Assembly: GCF_000717715.1 (NCBI RefSeq)
Contig: NZ_JOAI01000039.1
Location: 16,935 to 80,934, forward strand
Direction of reading: 5' to 3'
DNA: 64,000 nt
Origin: Streptomyces sp. NRRL B-24484
Lineage (GTDB): Bacteria > Actinomycetota > Actinomycetes > Streptomycetales > Streptomycetaceae
This document shows positions 7,957-16,054 of the stretch, one piece after another (position 1 is the stretch's first letter; every line of letters begins with the position of its first letter). Both the position numbers and the translations under genes were made by a program. The notes beneath the pieces were generated by a model. It did not search any database. It worked only from the letters and a program-made list of their open reading frames with translations, and was not told the DNA's origin.

Positions 7957-10900
7957 ATGAGATCCAAGCGCACACTGCCGCGGCTCGGCGCCGCGACGGT
8001 CGCGAGCGGACTGCTGCTGATGGTGATCGGACCGGTCGTACCGGCCCACGCCGCCGGCGGTCCGAACCTCGCGGCCGGCAAGACCGTCACCGCCAGCAGT
8101 TCCACCGGCGTCCAGGTGGTCGGCAACGTCAACGACGGCAGCCAGGACACCTACTGGGAGTCGGCCAACAACGCGCTGCCGCAGTGGGTCCAGGTCGACC
8201 TGGGCAGCCCCACCGCGATCGACCAGGTGGTGCTGAAGCTGCCCGCGGGCTGGGGCTCCCGGGACGAGACGCTGACCCTGCTCGGCTCCACCGACGGGTC
8301 GAACTTCTCCACGATCCTCGGCTCCGCCGCCCAGTCCTTCGACCCGGGCGCCGGCAACACCGTCCGGCTCAACTTCGCCTCCACCACCACCCGTTTCGTG
8401 CGGGTGAGCGTCACCGCGAACACCGGCTGGCCGGCCGCCCAGATCTCCGAGCTGGAGGTCTACGGCTCGACCAGCGCCTCCGGCAACCTCGTCCGCTCGG
8501 CAACCGCCAGCAGCGCCAACGGCGCCTACACGGCGAACAACGCGGCCGACGGCAACACCGGCACCTACTGGGAGAGCGCCAACAACGCCTTCCCGCAGTG
8601 GTACCAGGCCGACCTCGGCTCCGCCGTGCCGGTCAACAAGCTGGTGCTGCGGCTGCCCTCCGGCTGGGAGACCCGCAGCGAGACGCTGAAGGTCCAGGGC
8701 TCCACCGACGGCAGCAACTTCACCGACCTGGTCGCCTCCGCCGCGTACACCTTCAACTCGGCCACCGGGAACAGCGCGACGATCAACCTGAGCACGACCA
8801 CCACCCGGTACGTGCGCCTCTCGTTCACCGCCAACAGCGCCTGGCCGGCCGCCCAGCTCTCCGAGTTCGAGGTGTACGGCCCGAGCAGCGGCGACACCCA
8901 GGCGCCGAGTGCGCCCGGCAGCCTGGCGTACAGCCAGCCGGCCTCCGGCCAGATCAAGCTGACCTGGAACGCGGCCACCGACAACGTGGGCGTCACCGGC
9001 TACGACGTCTACGCCAACGGCGAGCTGCTGACCAGCGTGGCCGGGAACGTGCTGACGTACACCGACAGCCGCGCGGACAGCACGACCGTCTCGTACTACG
9101 TCAAGGCGAAGGACGCGGTCGGCAACCAGTCCGCGGCGAGCAACACCGTCACCCGAACCGGCCAGAGCGGCGACACCCAGGCGCCCAGCGCGCCCGGCGG
9201 CCTCGCCTACTCCCAGCCCGGCTCCGGCCAGATCAAGCTGACCTGGACGGCCTCCTCCGACAACGTGGGCGTCACCGGCTACGACGTGTACGCCAACGGC
9301 TCGCTGAAGGCCAGCGTCGGCGGCTCGGTGCTGACCTACACCGACAGCCAGCCGGACACCGCGACCGTCTCCTACTACGTCAAGGCCAAGGACGCGGCGG
9401 GCAACCAGTCCGACTCCAGCAACACGGTGATCCGCACCGGCCAGACCGGCGGCAACGGCACCAACCTGGCGGCGGGCAAGCCGATCACGGCCAACTCCTC
9501 CGTCTACTCCTTCGTGGCGACCAACGCCAACGACAACGACGTCACCAGCTACTGGGAGGGTGCGGGCGGCAGCTACCCCAACACCCTGACCGTGGCGCTG
9601 GGTTCGAACGCCGACACCCAGCAGGTGGTGCTCAAGCTCAACCCGGCCTCGGCCTGGGGCGCCCGCACCCAGACCGTCGAGGTGCTGGGCCGCGAGCAGA
9701 GCGGCTCGACCTTCACCACGCTGGTCGCGGCGAAGCCGTACGGCTTCGACCCGGCCTCCGGCAACACGGTGACCATCCCGGTCAGCGCCCGGGTCGCCGA
9801 CGTCCAGCTGAAGATCACCAGCAACACCGGTTCCGGCGCCGGCCAGGTCGCCGAGTTCCAGGTGGTCGGCGTGCCCGCCCCCAACCCGGACCTGACCGTC
9901 ACCGGCACCACCGTCTCCCCGGCCAGCCCGGTGGAGACCGACGCCCTGACCCTCGCCACCACGGTGAAGAACCAGGGCAACGCCGCCTCCGCCGCCACCT
10001 CGGTCAACCTGTACCTGGGCTCCACCAAGGTCGGCACCGCCCAGGTCGGCGCGCTCGCCGCGGGTGCCTCCGGCACCGTCAACGTGAGCGTCCCGGCGCA
10101 GAACGCGGGCAGCTACCAGCTCACCGCCAAGGTCGACGAGTCCAACGCCGTCATCGAGCAGGACGAGACCAACAACACCTGGACGGCGGCGAGCGACCTG
10201 GTGGTCAACCAGGTCGCCAGCTCCGACCTGGTCGCCGCGCCGGTCTCCTGGTCGCCGTCCAACCCGGCGGCCGGCAACGCGGTCAACTTCACCGTGGCGA
10301 TCAAGAACCAGGGCACCTCGGCGGCCGCCTCCGGCGCCCACGGCATCACCCTGACCGTGCTCGACGCCCAGGGCAACACGGTCAAGACGCTGACCGGTTC
10401 CTACAGCGGTGCGATCGCCCCCGGCGCCACCACCTCCCCGGTGTCGCTGGGCAGTTGGACGGCCGTCAACGGCAAGTACACGGTGAAGACGGTCATCGCG
10501 ACCGACGCCAACGAGCTGCCGGTCAAGCAGGCCAACAACACCAGCAGCCAGGGCCTCTACATCGGCCGCGGCGCCAACATGCCCTTCGACACCTACGAGG
10601 CCGAGGACGGCGTGCTGGGCGGCGGGGCGGCCGTGGTCGGCCCGAACCGCACCATCGGCGACCTGGCCGGCGAGGCCTCCGGCCGCAAGGCCGTGACGCT
10701 CAACTCGACCGGCTCCTCGGTGGAGTTCACCACCAAGGCGGCCACCAACACGCTGGTCACCCGCTTCTCGATCCCGGACAGTGCGAGCGGCGACGGCACC
10801 AACGCCACGCTGAACGTCTACGTCGACGGCACCTTCCTCAAGGCGATCGACCTGACCTCCAAGTACGCCTGGCTGTACGGCAGCGAGACGGCGCCCGGCA

Positions 10901-12249
10901 ACTCGCCCGGCTCCGGCGGCCAGCGGCACGTCTACGACGAGGCCAACCTGCTGCTCGGCACCACCGTGCCGGCCGGTCACAAGATCAAGCTGCAGAAGGA
11001 CTCGGCCAACTCCAGCCAGTACGCGATCGACTTCGTGAGCCTGGAGCAGGCCACCCAGATCGCCAACCCGGACCCGGCGAAGTACGTCGTCCCGGCCGGC
11101 TTCACCCACCAGGACGTGCAGAACGCCCTGGACAAGGTCCGGATGGACACCACCGGCACCTACGTCGGCGTCTACCTGCCCGCGGGCGACTACCAGACCG
11201 CCAACAAGTTCCAGGTCTACGGCAAGGCGGTCAAGGTCGTCGGCGCCGGCCCCTGGTTCACCCGGTTCTACGCGCCCTCCTCGCAGAGCAACACCGACGT
11301 CGGCTTCCGCGCCGAGGCCACGGCGAACGGCTCGACCTTCTCGGGCTTCGCCTACTTCGGCAACTACACCTCGCGGATCGACGGCCCCGGCAAGGTGTTC
11401 GACTTCTCCAACGTCGCGAACATCACGATCGACAACATCTGGACCGAGCACATGGTCTGCATGTACTGGGGCGCCAACACCGACAGCATGCGGATCACCA
11501 ACTCGCGGATCCGCGACACCTTCGCCGACGGCATCAACATGACCAACGGCTCCACCGACAACCTCATCTCGAACAACGAGGCGCGGGCCACCGGTGACGA
11601 CTCCTTCGCGCTGTTCTCCGCCATCGACGCCGGCGGCGCCGACGAGAAGAACAACGTCTTCGAGAACCTCACCACCATCCTGACCTGGCGCGCGGCGGGC
11701 ATCGCGGTGTACGGCGGCTACGCCAACACCTTCCGCAACATCTACATCGCGGACACCCTCTGCTACTCCGGCGTGACCATCTCCTCGCTGGACTTCGGCT
11801 ACCCGATGAACGGCTTCGGCGCCTCGCCGACGACGAACCTGCAGAACATGACGATCGTCCGGTCCGGCGGCCACTTCTGGGGCCAGCAGGTCTTCCCGGC
11901 GATCTGGGTCTTCTCGGCCTCCAAGGTCTTCCAGGGCATCCGCGTGAGCGACGTCGACATCGTCGACCCGACCTACAGCGGCATCATGTTCCAGACCAAG
12001 TACACCGGCAGCCAGCCGGAGAACCCGGTGAAGGACACCGTCTTCACCAACGTCTCGATCACCGGCGCCAAGAAGAGCGGCGACGCCTTCGACGCCAAGT
12101 CCGGCTACGGCGTCTGGGCCAACGAGATGCCCGAGGCGGGCCAGGGACCGGCGGTGGGTGAGGCGGTCTTCAACAACCTCACCATGAGCGGCAACTTCAA
12201 GGACATCCAGAACACCACGTCCACGTTCAAGATCACCGTCAACCCGTAA
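7957..12249 (+). CDS. Secreted multidomain GH87-type alpha-glucanase (mycodextranase/alpha-1,3-glucanase)
   Basis: A 1430-residue extracellular enzyme. Approximate layout: signal peptide 1-33; F5/8 (discoidin) domains 34-170 and 176-308; fibronectin type III domains 313-402 and 406-495; a third discoidin-like domain 502-638; two CARDB-like Ig domains 646-748 and 756-868; a CBM6/35-like domain 879-1031 (DTYEAEDG); a C-terminal right-handed beta-helix 1040-1430. The helix carries FADGINMTNG (D1191) and TGDDSFA (D1214, D1215), the acidic pattern I associate with GH87 enzymes that cut nigeran or alpha-1,3-glucan. The discoidin/FN3/CBM6 arrangement is typical of that family. ATG 7957 gives a clean signal peptide after AGAGGGAC. 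It probably works on fungal cell-wall alpha-glucan and feeds the importer downstream. The exact linkage specificity is inference. Confidence 0.85.
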   Translation: MRSKRTLPRLGAATVASGLLLMVIGPVVPAHAAGGPNLAAGKTVTASSSTGVQVVGNVNDGSQDTYWESANNALPQWVQVDLGSPTAIDQVVLKLPAGWGSRDETLTLLGSTDGSNFSTILGSAAQSFDPGAGNTVRLNFASTTTRFVRVSVTANTGWPAAQISELEVYGSTSASGNLVRSATASSANGAYTANNAADGNTGTYWESANNAFPQWYQADLGSAVPVNKLVLRLPSGWETRSETLKVQGSTDGSNFTDLVASAAYTFNSATGNSATINLSTTTTRYVRLSFTANSAWPAAQLSEFEVYGPSSGDTQAPSAPGSLAYSQPASGQIKLTWNAATDNVGVTGYDVYANGELLTSVAGNVLTYTDSRADSTTVSYYVKAKDAVGNQSAASNTVTRTGQSGDTQAPSAPGGLAYSQPGSGQIKLTWTASSDNVGVTGYDVYANGSLKASVGGSVLTYTDSQPDTATVSYYVKAKDAAGNQSDSSNTVIRTGQTGGNGTNLAAGKPITANSSVYSFVATNANDNDVTSYWEGAGGSYPNTLTVALGSNADTQQVVLKLNPASAWGARTQTVEVLGREQSGSTFTTLVAAKPYGFDPASGNTVTIPVSARVADVQLKITSNTGSGAGQVAEFQVVGVPAPNPDLTVTGTTVSPASPVETDALTLATTVKNQGNAASAATSVNLYLGSTKVGTAQVGALAAGASGTVNVSVPAQNAGSYQLTAKVDESNAVIEQDETNNTWTAASDLVVNQVASSDLVAAPVSWSPSNPAAGNAVNFTVAIKNQGTSAAASGAHGITLTVLDAQGNTVKTLTGSYSGAIAPGATTSPVSLGSWTAVNGKYTVKTVIATDANELPVKQANNTSSQGLYIGRGANMPFDTYEAEDGVLGGGAAVVGPNRTIGDLAGEASGRKAVTLNSTGSSVEFTTKAATNTLVTRFSIPDSASGDGTNATLNVYVDGTFLKAIDLTSKYAWLYGSETAPGNSPGSGGQRHVYDEANLLLGTTVPAGHKIKLQKDSANSSQYAIDFVSLEQATQIANPDPAKYVVPAGFTHQDVQNALDKVRMDTTGTYVGVYLPAGDYQTANKFQVYGKAVKVVGAGPWFTRFYAPSSQSNTDVGFRAEATANGSTFSGFAYFGNYTSRIDGPGKVFDFSNVANITIDNIWTEHMVCMYWGANTDSMRITNSRIRDTFADGINMTNGSTDNLISNNEARATGDDSFALFSAIDAGGADEKNNVFENLTTILTWRAAGIAVYGGYANTFRNIYIADTLCYSGVTISSLDFGYPMNGFGASPTTNLQNMTIVRSGGHFWGQQVFPAIWVFSASKVFQGIRVSDVDIVDPTYSGIMFQTKYTGSQPENPVKDTVFTNVSITGAKKSGDAFDAKSGYGVWANEMPEAGQGPAVGEAVFNNLTMSGNFKDIQNTTSTFKITVNP

Positions 12250-12261
12250 CGATTGCGCAAA

Positions 12262-12300
12262 CGAAGCAGGGCGGGCGCCCTCGGGCCCCGCCCTGCTTCG
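12262..12300 (+). terminator. Terminator of the alpha-glucanase gene
   Basis: A perfect 14-bp stem (12262-12275 with 12287-12300) and an 11-base loop lie 12 bases after the stop. The palindrome TTGCGCAA just before it (12253-12260) resembles the LacI half-sites. Confidence 0.88.
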
Positions 12301-12700
12301 GCGTTTCCTGCGGCCGTTTGCGGGCCCTGCGGGGCGCTTGCGCGGGCTGTCGCGCAACCCGGTGCCACCAGGCCCGCCAAGGGCTTCCAGGGCTCCACGT
12401 GGGGCCTTTCGGCAGATGGCGGGCGGGGTTCGGCGGCGGTGTGGCCGCCAGGGCGGTCGCGCAAACCTGCGTAGTCAGTGTCGTGTTTTTGCGAAATCCA
12501 GTCGACATCTTGTGGACATCTGTCGAGGCTGGTTAAGTAGTCGACACCGGCCGGCGCTGCTGCACAACGCAGTGACCGTGCCCCGGCCTCGCACGCTTCC
12601 CCGGCTCCCGGACATCTTCCGGGGCCGGCCCCCCACCGGAAATCCACGGGCACCCCCGCGCCCCGGCGCAGCCCACACGTGCTTGAAAGGGTCCATCCGC
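12301..12700 (+). other. Intergenic control region of the sugar ABC operon
   Basis: About 400 bases without a gene. The first 150 are GC-rich with no clear structure. CGCAAACCTGCG (12460-12471) and TTTTTGCGAAA (about 12486) resemble the LacI operator. CGACA...TGTCG (12503-12525) brackets a repeated GACATCT. A plausible promoter is TTGTGG (12510-12515), 17 bases, TTAAGT (12533-12538). The leader of about 155 bases ends with GAAAGGG before the ATG. Confidence 0.45.
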
Positions 12701-14098
12701 ATGACCAGAGACCGGCTCCTCCGCAGAACCGTCGCCCTCGCCGCCGCCGCGGGCCTCGCCCTCACCGCTGCCGCGTGCTCCTCCGGCTCCGACACCGGCA
12801 ACTCCGGGGACTCCGGCAAGCCGGCGGCCGGTGCCTCCCTCGACCCGAACGCCAAGGTCACCATCGGCATCGACTGCCAGCCGCCGACCACCAAGCCGGC
12901 CGAGCGCAAGCAGTGGTCCGAGGACGTCGCGGCGTTCAACAAGCTCTACCCGAACGTCACGATCAACGCGAAGGACGCCTCCCCCTGCGAGGAGCCCGCC
13001 TCCTTCACCGCGCAGCTCAAGGGCAAGACCCAGCCCGACGTCTTCTACACGTACTTCACCGACCTGGAGCAGGTGCTCGACGCCGACCAGGCCGAGGACA
13101 TCTCCGCGTACGTCAACGAGCAGACGGTGCCCGCGCTCAAGGACATCGACCCGTCCGTCATGAAGACCCTGACCTCGGACGGCAAGCTCTACGGCCTGCC
13201 CACCACCAACTACAAGATGGGCCTGCTGTACAACCGCAAGCTCTTCAAGCAGGCCGGCCTCGACCCGGAGAAGCCGCCGACCACCTGGGCCGAGATCCGC
13301 GAGGACGCCAAGAAGATCGCCGCGCTCGGCAACGGCGTCAACGGCTACGGCGACTACAGCGCCACCAACCAGGGCGGCTGGCACTTCACCGCCGAGCTCT
13401 ACGGCCTCGGCGGCTCGATGACCACCGAGGACGGCAAGAAGGCCGCCTTCAACACGCCCGGGGGCAAGCAGGTCCTGCAGAACCTGTACGACATGCGCTG
13501 GACCGACAACACCATGGGCGCCACCCAGAGCCTCAAGTGGCCCGACCTGATGACCCAGATGTCGACCGACAAACTCGGCATGTACGTCGGCGCGCCGGAC
13601 GACATCACCTACATGGTGCAGACCCTCAAGGGCCACTACGAGGACTACGGCATGGGCCCGATGCCCGGCGGCAAGGGCGCCCTGCTCGGCGGTGCCGACT
13701 ACATGTTCAAGAAGGGCTCCACCCCGGACCAGATCAAGGCCGGCATCGCCTGGGTCAACTTCAAGTGGCTGACCATGGGCAAGGGCCAGTTCGACTACGC
13801 CCGCACCAAGGCCGACGGCCTGCCGGTCGGCCTGCCGCAGCCCTTCCTGTTCGGCGGCTCCACCCTGGACGCCGACAACAGGGCCAAGGCCGCCAGCGCC
13901 ACCGTCCCGGTGCAGAACTACGCGCCCTACCTGGCCACTTCGGTGCCCGGCAAGACCGAGCCCGCCAACGCCCAGCAGATCTACAAGGTCCTCGACGGCG
14001 CCGTCTCGGCCGTCCTGACCGACAAGAACGCCAACGTCGACAAGCTGCTCTCGGACGCCGAGAGCCAGGTCAACCAGGTGCTGGCCAACCTCCAGTGA
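12701..14098 (+). CDS. Sugar ABC transporter substrate-binding lipoprotein (MalE-type)
   Basis: A 465-residue extracellular solute-binding protein of the maltose/oligosaccharide class. A lipoprotein signal peptide ends at TAAAC with the lipidated Cys26, followed by a Ser/Gly-rich tether. The mature part has the usual two-lobe pattern (DVFYTYFTDLEQVL, DGKLYGLPTTNYKMGLLYN, AGLDPEKPPTTWAEI). It should bind oligosaccharides released by the upstream glucanase and deliver them to the two permeases that follow. ATG 12701 has GAAAGGG 9 bases upstream. A stem-loop directly after the stop probably keeps its mRNA more abundant than that of the permeases. The ligand is unknown; alpha-glucosides are inferred from the neighbours. 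Confidence 0.92.
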   Translation: MTRDRLLRRTVALAAAAGLALTAAACSSGSDTGNSGDSGKPAAGASLDPNAKVTIGIDCQPPTTKPAERKQWSEDVAAFNKLYPNVTINAKDASPCEEPASFTAQLKGKTQPDVFYTYFTDLEQVLDADQAEDISAYVNEQTVPALKDIDPSVMKTLTSDGKLYGLPTTNYKMGLLYNRKLFKQAGLDPEKPPTTWAEIREDAKKIAALGNGVNGYGDYSATNQGGWHFTAELYGLGGSMTTEDGKKAAFNTPGGKQVLQNLYDMRWTDNTMGATQSLKWPDLMTQMSTDKLGMYVGAPDDITYMVQTLKGHYEDYGMGPMPGGKGALLGGADYMFKKGSTPDQIKAGIAWVNFKWLTMGKGQFDYARTKADGLPVGLPQPFLFGGSTLDADNRAKAASATVPVQNYAPYLATSVPGKTEPANAQQIYKVLDGAVSAVLTDKNANVDKLLSDAESQVNQVLANLQ

Positions 14099-14104
14099 CG
14101 GCCG

Positions 14105-14134
14105 GTGGGGGCCGGCCGGCGGGCCGGCCCCCAC
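14105..14134 (+). terminator. Intercistronic stem-loop after the binding-protein gene
   Basis: A perfect 13-bp stem (14105-14117 with 14122-14134) and a GGCG loop start 6 bases after the stop codon, inside an otherwise continuous operon. It is more likely an RNA-stabilising or partial terminator element than a full stop. Confidence 0.7.
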
Positions 14135-14177
14135 GCACGCCCGAGCCACACCCTCCGACCGACCGGGAGTAACCCCC

Positions 14178-15122
14178 ATGGCAGCGATCAGCGTCTCCGC
14201 CCGCCGGAAGACCGAGCCACCGGCGCACGCCGATCCCTCGCAGGGCCGCGCCGCCCTCCGTCAGCGCCTCCGCAGGCACCTCACCGGCCATGGCTTCCTG
14301 CTCGGAGCCCTGCTGTGCTTCGCGTACTTCTCGTGGTACCCGATGGTCCGCGAAGTGATCATGAGCTTCCAGAAGACCAAGCGCGGGAAGACCACCTGGG
14401 TCGGCACGGAGAACCTGGACCGCATCTTCGCGGACCCGGACTTCTGGCACGCCTGGCGCAACACCCTGCTGTTCACCGTGCTCGCCCTGGTGCTCGGCTT
14501 CGCGGTGCCGTTCGTCGTCGCCGTCCTGCTGAACGAGCTCCGCCACGCCAAGGCCTACCTGCGCATCCTGGTCTACCTGCCGGTGATGCTCCCGCCGGTC
14601 GCGTCCGTCCTGCTCTTCAAGTACTTCTACGACCCCGGCTACGGCCTGTTCAACGCGATCCTCAAGGCGCTCCACCTGCCGACCTCGGCCTGGCTCAACT
14701 CGCCCACCACGTCCATGCTCTCGGTCGTCATCGCGGCCACCTGGATGAACATGGGCGGCGCCACCCTGATCTACCTGGCGGCCCTGCAGGGCATCCCCGG
14801 CGAGCTCTACGAGGCCGCCGAACTCGACGGCGCCGGCCTGCTGCGCCGGATCTGGCACGTCACGATCCCGCAGACCCGGCTGATCCTCTCGCTGCTCCTG
14901 CTGCTGCAGGTCGTCGCCACCATGCAGGTCTTCGTCGAGCCCTACCTGCTGACCGGCGGCAACGGCCCGCAGAACTCGACGCTGACCGTCGTCAACCTCA
15001 TCTACCAGTACGCCTTCAGCTTCAACAACTACGGCAGCGCCTCGGCGCTCGGCCTGGTCATGCTGCTCGTACTCGCCGGCTTCTCCGCGCTGTACGTGCG
15101 CCTGAGCCGCACCAACGACTAG
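14178..15122 (+). CDS. Sugar ABC transporter permease (MalF-type)
   Basis: A 314-residue inner-membrane permease with about six hydrophobic segments, starting after a charged cytoplasmic N-terminus. The EAA loop that docks to the ATPase is visible (EAAELDGAGLLRRIWHVTIP, about residues 214-233). It pairs with the following permease to form the membrane channel. No ATPase gene is present in the locus; in streptomycetes such importers share the multitasking ATPase MsiK encoded elsewhere. The gene is 15 bases from the next, with a GGGAG ribosome binding site at both starts. Confidence 0.93.
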   Translation: MAAISVSARRKTEPPAHADPSQGRAALRQRLRRHLTGHGFLLGALLCFAYFSWYPMVREVIMSFQKTKRGKTTWVGTENLDRIFADPDFWHAWRNTLLFTVLALVLGFAVPFVVAVLLNELRHAKAYLRILVYLPVMLPPVASVLLFKYFYDPGYGLFNAILKALHLPTSAWLNSPTTSMLSVVIAATWMNMGGATLIYLAALQGIPGELYEAAELDGAGLLRRIWHVTIPQTRLILSLLLLLQVVATMQVFVEPYLLTGGNGPQNSTLTVVNLIYQYAFSFNNYGSASALGLVMLLVLAGFSALYVRLSRTND

Positions 15123-15137
15123 GACGGGAGCACCGCC

Positions 15138-16022
15138 ATGGCAGACACCTCGACCCGTACCCTGATCTCCGAGACGCAGCTGAACCGCCCCTTCGGCAAG
15201 GCGGTCTACCGGACCGTCCTCGTGCTGGTGGTCGCGGCCTTCACCCTGGTCTTCCTCGGCCCGCTCTACTGGCTGGTGACCGGCGGACTGAAGTCCACCC
15301 AGGAGGTCATCCAGAGCCCGCCGACCTTCTACCCGCACCAGGTCCACACCGACACGTACACCGAGGCGTGGTCCAAGCTCAACATGGGCCGACTGCTCTT
15401 CAACACGCTGTACTACGCGTTCGGGGCGCTCGCCTTCCAGCTGGTCTTCGACGTGGCCGCGGCCTACGCGCTCTCGAAGCTGCGGCCCGTCCTCGGCAAC
15501 GTGATCCTCGGCATGATGCTGGCGACGCTGATGATCCCGTCCACCGTGCTGATCGTGCCGCAGTACCTCACCGTGCTGGACCTGCCGCTGCTGCACCTCA
15601 ACCTGATCAACACCCCGTGGGCGATCTGGCTGCCCACCGTGGCGAACGCCTTCAACATCTTCCTGCTGAAGCGCTTCTTCGACTCGGTGCCGGAGGAGCT
15701 GATGGCCGCCGCCGCCATCGACGGCGCGTCGCCGATGCGGGCGCTCTGGTCGATCGTGCTGCCGATGTCCCGGCCGATCCTCGGCGTGGTCTCGATCTTC
15801 GCCGTGGTGAACGTCTGGAAGGACTTCCTGTGGCCGCTGCTGGTCCAGCCGGACCCGAAGAACCAGCCGCTCAACATCGGCATCAACTCGCTGTCCATCG
15901 GCGTCCCGCAGAACGTCGTGATCGCCGCCCTGGCCATCGCCTCGGTGCCGACGATCGTGTTCTTCCTGATCTTCCAGCGCAACATCATGGCCGGCCTGAC
16001 CTCGGGCGGGCTCAAGGGCTGA
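15138..16022 (+). CDS. Sugar ABC transporter permease (MalG-type)
   Basis: A 294-residue inner-membrane permease, second half of the channel. The N-terminal segment FTLVFLGPLYWLVTGGLK and the EAA-like loop (ELMAAAAIDGASPMRALWSI) are characteristic of the MalG branch, as is the conserved WPLLV near the last periplasmic loop. It is tightly coupled to the upstream permease and to the alpha-glucosidase 32 bases downstream, so import and intracellular hydrolysis are co-expressed. Confidence 0.93.
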   Translation: MADTSTRTLISETQLNRPFGKAVYRTVLVLVVAAFTLVFLGPLYWLVTGGLKSTQEVIQSPPTFYPHQVHTDTYTEAWSKLNMGRLLFNTLYYAFGALAFQLVFDVAAAYALSKLRPVLGNVILGMMLATLMIPSTVLIVPQYLTVLDLPLLHLNLINTPWAIWLPTVANAFNIFLLKRFFDSVPEELMAAAAIDGASPMRALWSIVLPMSRPILGVVSIFAVVNVWKDFLWPLLVQPDPKNQPLNIGINSLSIGVPQNVVIAALAIASVPTIVFFLIFQRNIMAGLTSGGLKG

Positions 16023-16054
16023 CGGCCCGTCATTTCTCGAAAGGACTACCCACC

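Noticed and set aside
4744..12357. Very long minus-strand open frame (over 2500 codons)
   Set aside because: Only the first 800 bases encode a recognisable protein (the SGNH hydrolase). The rest is the antisense shadow of lacI and the glucanase genes, typical in high-GC DNA.
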